Positions 59,771-64,000 of a stretch of DNA of 64,000 nucleotides are shown piece after piece. A program made the translations under genes and the position numbers. Source of the DNA: Neptunitalea chrysea (GTDB taxonomy: Bacteria; Bacteroidota; Bacteroidia; Flavobacteriales; Flavobacteriaceae); assembly GCF_027924145.1 (NCBI RefSeq), contig NZ_BRVP01000004.1:62001-126000 (forward strand). The letters are read 5' to 3'. The notes beneath the pieces are model-generated. The model was not told where the DNA came from, ran no database searches, and saw only the letters and a program-made list of their open reading frames with translations. Every line of letters begins with the position of its first letter. Position 1 is the stretch's first letter.

Positions 59771-61030
59771 ATGTGGATACCAAAAACTATACATAACGCC
59801 ATTGTTCGCTATACTTTTAAAAACACTAGTGAAGCAGCATTACGTGTCATGGCCGAAACAAAAAGTGGATCAAAAAAAGCATTGTCTGATAAGTACAATA
59901 AAGAAGCCATTACCATGGGCGTGAAAACTTTGGAAGATTGGAAGATGGGGCTATTGTTGGCAAGTGATCCTGATTCGCCTTCCTGGTACCAGTTGCAACA
60001 AGTGTATGACAACATGAAGTTAGATTTACACTTGATGGCAACAATCGACAACCGCGTGGAACCGGTACAAGCTACTCCGTTTAAATTTACGGACAAAGAT
60101 GGCAATGAGGTTGAAGAGGTTAAAGAACTCTTCGAAAACATGTGGTTTATTGATTGGATTGGAATAGCACTACGCTCTAAATTTGAAGGTGTCAAAGTAA
60201 TTGAAATGTTTGATCTTGATGACAACTTAGAGCTGAAGGAAGTTACCGAAATTGATATGGGAAATGTGATCCCACAAAAAGGAATTGTTACCGAAGATGC
60301 TGGAGGAGAAAGCGGATGGAACTATAAAGAAGGAATCTTGGCTAACAATTATATGCAAATTGGAGGCGATAACTATTTAGGTATGTTTGCCCAATTAACT
60401 CCTATTGTACTTGCTAAAAAACTCGGTCTTGGTTCCTGGTTAGATTACATTGATAAGTTTGGAGTTCCGGCGGTGTTTGCTATCACAGATCGTGAGGATC
60501 AAACCCGACTTGATGAACTGTTTGAGGCGCTTTCTAACTTCAAAAGCAACAATTTCATGGTTGGCCGTGGTAACGAGAATTTTCAAACCATGGAAAGCGG
60601 CAAAACTGATGCCTACAACACATTTGATAAATTGATTGATCGTGCTAACTCAGAATTGAGTAAGCGTATTTTGGGCGGTACTGGTATTACCGATGAAAAG
60701 AGTTTTGTAGGTGCTGCAACTGTACAGGAAAAAGGACTGCAAGCAAAAATCAAACTCGATAAGTTTTTCATAAGAGTATTAATCAACAAAGAATTAATAC
60801 CGCGATTAGTAAAGCTTTCACCTGTTTATAAACCTTTGGAAAACCTAAAGTTTGAGTGGGATGATGCAGAATCGCTCAGCATCAAAGAATACATAGAAGC
60901 TATAAAAGACTTGTCTCAATTCTATGAGTTTGACTTGGAAGAAGTATCTCAATTGTTAGGTATGACCATCACCGCAGTAAAAAATCAATTAAACACCGAT
61001 CCTCAAGACGGTGAAAAAAAAAAAGCCTGA
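59771..61030 (+). CDS. Portal protein, DUF935 (Mu gp29 type)
   Basis: A 419-residue portal: MATIDNRVEPVQATPFKFTD, WFIDWIGIALRSKFEGVKVI, ANNYMQIGGDNYLGMFAQLT, GSWLDYIDKFGVPAVFAITD and ILGGTGITDEKSFVGAATVQ are DUF935 hallmarks. It forms the dodecameric DNA gate of the head. The last codons contain an 11-base A-run (61014-61024) shared with the next gene's GTG start. Confidence 0.9.
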   Translation: MWIPKTIHNAIVRYTFKNTSEAALRVMAETKSGSKKALSDKYNKEAITMGVKTLEDWKMGLLLASDPDSPSWYQLQQVYDNMKLDLHLMATIDNRVEPVQATPFKFTDKDGNEVEEVKELFENMWFIDWIGIALRSKFEGVKVIEMFDLDDNLELKEVTEIDMGNVIPQKGIVTEDAGGESGWNYKEGILANNYMQIGGDNYLGMFAQLTPIVLAKKLGLGSWLDYIDKFGVPAVFAITDREDQTRLDELFEALSNFKSNNFMVGRGNENFQTMESGKTDAYNTFDKLIDRANSELSKRILGGTGITDEKSFVGAATVQEKGLQAKIKLDKFFIRVLINKELIPRLVKLSPVYKPLENLKFEWDDAESLSIKEYIEAIKDLSQFYEFDLEEVSQLLGMTITAVKNQLNTDPQDGEKKKA

Positions 61031-62369
61031 ACCAGACGTAAGCGCAATTCTTAAAGAGATTACTGCAACCTATCATGGAGCAGATTGTACTTGCGGTATG
61101 TGTTCTGGTTCTGGAGCTGCTACCATTGAAGCGCTGAGCATTGGTCAGTACGAAAAATTGATCGATACCATTGCAAAGCAATTGCATGAAGGAACTTTGA
61201 AGCCTGAACAATTAAACCAGGAACTCATTACCGAAACTTACAATGATATTGCCAAAGCAGCTAAACAAGGCTACGGGAAAGAATGGACAAGCTTTCCTGC
61301 AGATGGCAAAGGCAGCTTACCAGCCGAGCTGAAGAAAAACATTTATGCGTTTTCAGGTGTCAAAACCTATGCACAGTTAGAAGCTATCAATGAGCTGTTA
61401 TACGATAAGGACGGAAAGTTACGTCCTTACAATGAGTTTGAAGTGTTGGCACGCAAACACAACCGCCAATACAATAAAAACTACCTGCAGGCAGAATACC
61501 AGACTGCAAGAACCGCAGCGCAAATGGCTGAAAAATGGGAACGCCTTCAGGAAAGTAAACACTTATTTCCAAACCTCAAATATCAAACCGTTGGTGATGA
61601 TCGTGTGCGTGCGGATCATGAACGCCTGGACGGAATTATTAAACCCATTGATGATTCTTTCTGGAGTAAATACTATCCGCCTTTAGATTGGCGTTGTCGT
61701 TGCGATGTAGTGGCTACTGCAGAACCAATAAACCAATACAAGGAGGAGGATTTGCCTCCGGTACAATTCAAAGGAAACGTAGGGAAAGATAAAGAGATCT
61801 TCACGCGTAAAGGAAACTTCTTTAAACTCGCTGCAGGGAAAGAGAACGTACAACGGAACATGGAGCTTTCAAAACTGAATGCGCCCTATGAAACGGCTTT
61901 TAAAAGTGGCGGTAAAAAAGTACAAGTAAGCTTGTTTAAAGATGAAGAGGATTTTGAACAAAACTACAATGCAGCGATGGTTTTGGCCGATCAACTTGCT
62001 ATAGATGTTTTCATTCGTCCGCATATCAATGTAGACGGTCATAAAAACCCTGAATACTTGATCAATAATAAACTAAGTGATCTTAAGTGGAAGTTTAAAA
62101 CTGACAATTACAAAGGCATATCAAACGCTTTTAACGCTGCCAAAAAACAAGATCTGGAAAGCATTGTTTTCGATTTTTCGTATGCTTTTAAAAATCTAGA
62201 TATTGAAAAAGTTAAAGACGCTGTGGCAATGAAGGTTAACGCTAATAGCGGTAAACGTTACGAAGGTTTGTATTTTATCTACGGATCTAAAGCGGTGTAT
62301 GTAACCAGGGAAGAAATTTTAAATAATCAGTTATTAGAAAAACTTAAAACGATAAAAGCCGACTCATAA
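61011..62369 (+). CDS. MuF minor head protein with nuclease-toxin-like C-terminus
   Basis: A 452-residue protein with a GTG start inside the portal 3' end (20-bp overlap). N-terminus: Cys-rich CTCGMCSGSG (about 25-34), then the MuF head-morphogenesis domain (FSGVKTYAQLEAINELLYDK, AEYQTARTAAQMAEKWERLQ, HERLDGIIKPIDDSFWSKYY, PPLDWRCRCDVVAT). Residues about 303-452 are a separate domain: DQLAIDVFIRPHINVDGHKN, PEYLINNKLSDLKWKFKTDN, KKQDLESIVFDFSY. It resembles the CdiA/phage-MuF nuclease toxins (BECR or tRNase type). Toxin activity is inferred. No immunity gene is recognisable beside it. Confidence 0.85.
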   Translation: MKKKKPEPDVSAILKEITATYHGADCTCGMCSGSGAATIEALSIGQYEKLIDTIAKQLHEGTLKPEQLNQELITETYNDIAKAAKQGYGKEWTSFPADGKGSLPAELKKNIYAFSGVKTYAQLEAINELLYDKDGKLRPYNEFEVLARKHNRQYNKNYLQAEYQTARTAAQMAEKWERLQESKHLFPNLKYQTVGDDRVRADHERLDGIIKPIDDSFWSKYYPPLDWRCRCDVVATAEPINQYKEEDLPPVQFKGNVGKDKEIFTRKGNFFKLAAGKENVQRNMELSKLNAPYETAFKSGGKKVQVSLFKDEEDFEQNYNAAMVLADQLAIDVFIRPHINVDGHKNPEYLINNKLSDLKWKFKTDNYKGISNAFNAAKKQDLESIVFDFSYAFKNLDIEKVKDAVAMKVNANSGKRYEGLYFIYGSKAVYVTREEILNNQLLEKLKTIKADS

Positions 62370-62383
62370 AGAATCGGCTTTTA
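62354..62383 (+). terminator. Hairpin overlapping the MuF stop codon
   Basis: AAAAGCCGA pairs with TCGGCTTTT around the TAA stop (62367-62369), followed by a short TTTTA tract only. It probably attenuates transcription between the MuF gene and the next head gene. Confidence 0.5.
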
Positions 62384-62434
62384 CGACGAAGCTTGAGATT
62401 ACTCCCGCGCTTCACTGCAAATATACAAATAATT

Positions 62435-62923
62435 ATGAGCAAACTACAAATACCTGATTTTTTAGGCATTGCAACACAATTAAAAAAAGATACACGGCTA
62501 TATGCACGGAGGTATTGTTTGCAATGGTTTGATGATAGTTTCAAAAATCAAGGGTTTACAGATGCAGCTTTTGAAGCATGGCCAAAACGAGATCCTGATA
62601 AAGATCCGGGTAGAGCTATTTTAACAGACACCACTTTTCTCCGGAGAAGTTTGGCCGTACTTAATGAAGATGCTACCAGTATGCAATTTGGTACACACGT
62701 ACCTTATGCAGCGGTTCATAACGATGGCTTACGCGTTAGAACTGTGCAAAACGTTAGAGGTTTTCACCGCAATAGAAAAGGCAAAAGAGAACAGGTAAAA
62801 CCACACACCAGGAGACGAGATACTAAGTACAAGCAACGCAAATTTATTGGCGAAAGTAAACAGATGATGGATAACCTGGACCAATGGCTTTTAAACGAGA
62901 TTGAAAAACGCTTTAAACAGTAA
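62435..62923 (+). CDS. Virion morphogenesis protein, Mu gpG type
   Basis: A 162-residue protein from the ATG at 62435; a TTG 14 codons earlier lies within the terminator-proximal leader and is unlikely. Content: QIPDFLGIATQLKKDTRLYA, RAILTDTTFLRRSLAVLNED, MQFGTHVPYAAVHNDGLRV and a basic C-terminus (RKGKREQVKPHTRRRDTKYK). The PYAAVHNDG block is the signature of the phage virion morphogenesis / tail-completion family (Mu gpG). It follows the MuF gene as in Mu. Confidence 0.82.
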   Translation: MSKLQIPDFLGIATQLKKDTRLYARRYCLQWFDDSFKNQGFTDAAFEAWPKRDPDKDPGRAILTDTTFLRRSLAVLNEDATSMQFGTHVPYAAVHNDGLRVRTVQNVRGFHRNRKGKREQVKPHTRRRDTKYKQRKFIGESKQMMDNLDQWLLNEIEKRFKQ

Positions 62924-62929
62924 TTAATT

Positions 62930-63445
62930 ATGAATTTTAGCAACCTTTATAAAGAACTATCTACCATGATCACCGATACCATTGACGGTATTCGTTGGGT
63001 AGACTTGTGGAACTCTCAAGTGTATAATTTAGACACCGAAGCTCCTTTTCCTGCACCTGCAGTATTCATGGCTTTTAGAAGTAACACGATGCAAGACATG
63101 AGTGCCAAAGTGCAAAGCGTACAACTGCAGGTTGATTTCTTTCTGTTTTATGAGACATTCCTGGATACTTTCAACGGAGCCTACAACCAAGATGAAGCGC
63201 TCAGTTATTTGGAGCATTTAGACAGCTTAAACGCTTTATTTCATGGAAGCCATGGAGAACACTACAGCAACATGAAACGTATTAACTTTAGTCCGGTTGA
63301 TACCGGTGGCGCTGGTAATTTATACAGCGTAACCTATACGTGTGATTTTGTTGATAGAACCGCTCAAAAGCAATGGGATGAAGGAAGCTTTGCAGATCTT
63401 ACAATTGATCCTGCTGCAGAAGGTAATAAGTTTATTGTTGATTAA
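62930..63445 (+). CDS. Tail completion-like phage protein
   Basis: A 171-residue protein: NLYKELSTMITDTIDGIRWV, FPAPAVFMAFRSNTMQDMS, VQLQVDFFLFYETFLDTFN, SVTYTCDFVDRTAQKQW. The alpha-beta layout and position after gpG resemble neck/tail-terminator proteins. It is the last virion gene of the plus block, overlapping the next minus-strand stop by 4 bp. Confidence 0.6.
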   Translation: MNFSNLYKELSTMITDTIDGIRWVDLWNSQVYNLDTEAPFPAPAVFMAFRSNTMQDMSAKVQSVQLQVDFFLFYETFLDTFNGAYNQDEALSYLEHLDSLNALFHGSHGEHYSNMKRINFSPVDTGGAGNLYSVTYTCDFVDRTAQKQWDEGSFADLTIDPAAEGNKFIVD

Positions 63446-63660
63446 AACTCCACTTTTAGCTGTGAAATCGTGGGTAGTGGTTTTCTATTGAATACAATGT
63501 TTTCAATTGTTTTGGGCGATTTGTAGAACTTTTTCGCAATCGCATTCAGAATGTAGGCAGTAGTGAACTTTTGCACTCCATACTCTTGTATGTTGCTCAT
63601 ACGGTCAAACTCACTCTTGATATCCTTGTGCAAACGTATTGTTGTCTCCCTCACTGCCAT
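63442..63660 (-). CDS. Small putative DNA-binding phage protein (RHH-like)
   Basis: A 72-residue protein from the ATG at 63660; a longer frame from 63702 runs through the terminator hairpin and is rejected. It starts MAVRETTIRLHKDIKSEFDR, a ribbon-helix-helix-like strand and helix, then FTTAYILNAIAKKFYKSPKT. It is the first minus-strand gene before the early region. Possibly a phage regulator; not proven. Confidence 0.55.
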   Translation of the reverse strand: MAVRETTIRLHKDIKSEFDRMSNIQEYGVQKFTTAYILNAIAKKFYKSPKTIENIVFNRKPLPTISQLKVEF

Positions 63661-63689
63661 TATGACAAAGATATATGAAAAAGGGAATA

Positions 63690-63722
63690 AAAAAAAAGCC
63701 ACTGTAGTAGTGGCTTTTTTTA
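63690..63722. terminator. Intrinsic terminator between the small phage genes
   Basis: AAAAAAGCCACT pairs with AGTGGCTTTTTT around a short loop. It separates the genes at 63442-63660 and 63742-64000. Confidence 0.8.
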
Positions 63723-63741
63723 TGTATATATTTAGAAGGCT

Positions 63742-64000
63742 TTATGGTATTGTTGGTCCTCCAATTTTATTCCATGTGTTTTGTAAGGCTTCTGCAAAAA
63801 TTATACTTTCCTCAATAGCCTTTTTATCTCTTGATGAAAGTGTGAAATCTTCAATATTTTGCTCTCCCTGAAATCTTACTTTTACAGGCTCTTTACCTGT
63901 ATAGTGTGCTATTGCTTTTGCTACATCTGGCGAATTATTGGTGTATTGATTCACCTCCCAAACATCGCCTCCGCTTAAATCTGTTTTATGTCTTTTATCA
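63742..64000 (-). CDS. Phage protein, N-terminus outside window
   Basis: The frame is open to the right edge: reading inward it gives DKRHKTDLSGGDVWEVNQYT, then NNSPDVAKAIAHYTGKEPVK and ends SIIFAEALQNTWNKIGGPTIP. A GTG at 63954 lies inside the frame but GGDVWEV precedes it without a stop, so the true start is probably beyond 64000. No family recognised. It belongs to the early block of the prophage, in the opposite direction to the plus virion block. Confidence 0.55.
   Translation of the reverse strand, partial: DKRHKTDLSGGDVWEVNQYTNNSPDVAKAIAHYTGKEPVKVRFQGEQNIEDFTLSSRDKKAIEESIIFAEALQNTWNKIGGPTIP

Larger units (their letters stand above)
38700..64000. mobile_element. Mu-like contractile-tailed prophage (right part outside window)
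   Basis: From about 38.7 kb to the right edge nearly every gene is a phage gene: methylase, tail fibre, baseplate, tape measure, sheath, capsid, terminase, DUF935 portal, DUF1320 and MuF. DUF935, DUF1320 and MuF are hallmarks of Mu-like phages. A tail sheath gene means a contractile tail. Gene order is Mu-like but split into two divergent blocks around 56.9-57.0 kb. The left edge carries paired repeats resembling transposase-bound Mu ends. Transposase, repressor and the other end should lie beyond 64000. Base composition is visibly less AT-rich than the host part. Confidence 0.85.

Noticed and set aside
62415-62445. A minus-strand TATATTTG box resembling a Bacteroidota -7 promoter element
   Set aside because: It would fire antisense into the MuF gene, and a -33 element at proper spacing is not convincing.
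1-64000. tRNA, rRNA genes and insertion sequences
   Set aside because: I looked for cloverleaf-like GTTCRANNC arms, rRNA segments and transposase frames with terminal repeats and found none that I could support; small structured RNAs other than the cobalamin riboswitch were not evident.

Overview
This window comes from an AT-rich chromosome of the phylum Bacteroidota, most likely a marine-type member of the Flavobacteriaceae. Support comes from a secreted pectate lyase with a type IX secretion C-terminal tail, TonB-dependent receptors, DUF4252 and DUF5606 proteins, LytTR/2TM signalling and a LETM1-related biofilm protein. Roughly 38.6 kb of host genes is followed by a Mu-like contractile-tailed prophage that runs off the right edge.

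Host layout: (1) the tail of rpsA and its terminator (1-484). (2) A minus-strand block (0.5-5.5 kb) with a NarL-type response regulator, its kinase and two diverged copies each of a 7TM protein and a small lipoprotein, with palindromes in the gaps. (3) A DUF2062 gene, then a vitamin B12 uptake locus (6.3-12.7 kb): btuD-btuC-btuF-like genes on the minus strand and, divergently, a cobalamin riboswitch, a BtuB-like receptor and a BtuG-like beta-propeller lipoprotein. A 38-codon membrane miniprotein sits just before the riboswitch. (4) A Sel1-repeat protein, an S41 peptidase and an ECF sigma/anti-sigma/DUF4252 operon (12.9-17.6 kb). (5) A PL9 pectate lyase with two LacI-type operators upstream. 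(6) Housekeeping genes dapD, ruvX, def, DUF5606 and fabF, with an unusual receiver-glycosyltransferase fusion between them. (7) A TetR gene, a TonB-dependent receptor, a frameshifted bestrophin and a TPR/LytS/2TM/2TM/LytTR operon (25.9-33.2 kb), linked by a shared operator-like motif. (8) A LETM1-related protein and a divergent trehalose pair, a TPS-TPP fusion and a GH15 hydrolase.

Prophage (about 38.7 kb to beyond 64 kb): the left edge carries paired AAATGTACAT repeats 22 bp apart, like MuA-bound ends. Virion genes form two divergent blocks meeting at 56.9-57.0 kb. The plus block holds the small and large terminase, DUF1320, DUF935 portal, a MuF head protein with a toxin-like C-terminus and morphogenesis genes. 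The minus block holds the ClpP-type protease/scaffold, capsid, M15 endolysin, unimolecular spanin, sheath, tube, a tail chaperone with a textbook -1 frameshift signal, tape measure, baseplate, an esterase-bearing tail fibre with internal duplications, and an adenine methylase. Transposase and repressor genes are not in the window and presumably lie to the right.

The observations most worth following up are the -1 frameshift cassette (51.04-51.31 kb), the MuF C-terminal domain, the duplicated esterase tail fibre, the TetR operator series, the receiver-glycosyltransferase fusion, the duplicated 7TM/lipoprotein sensor block and the frameshifted bestrophin.
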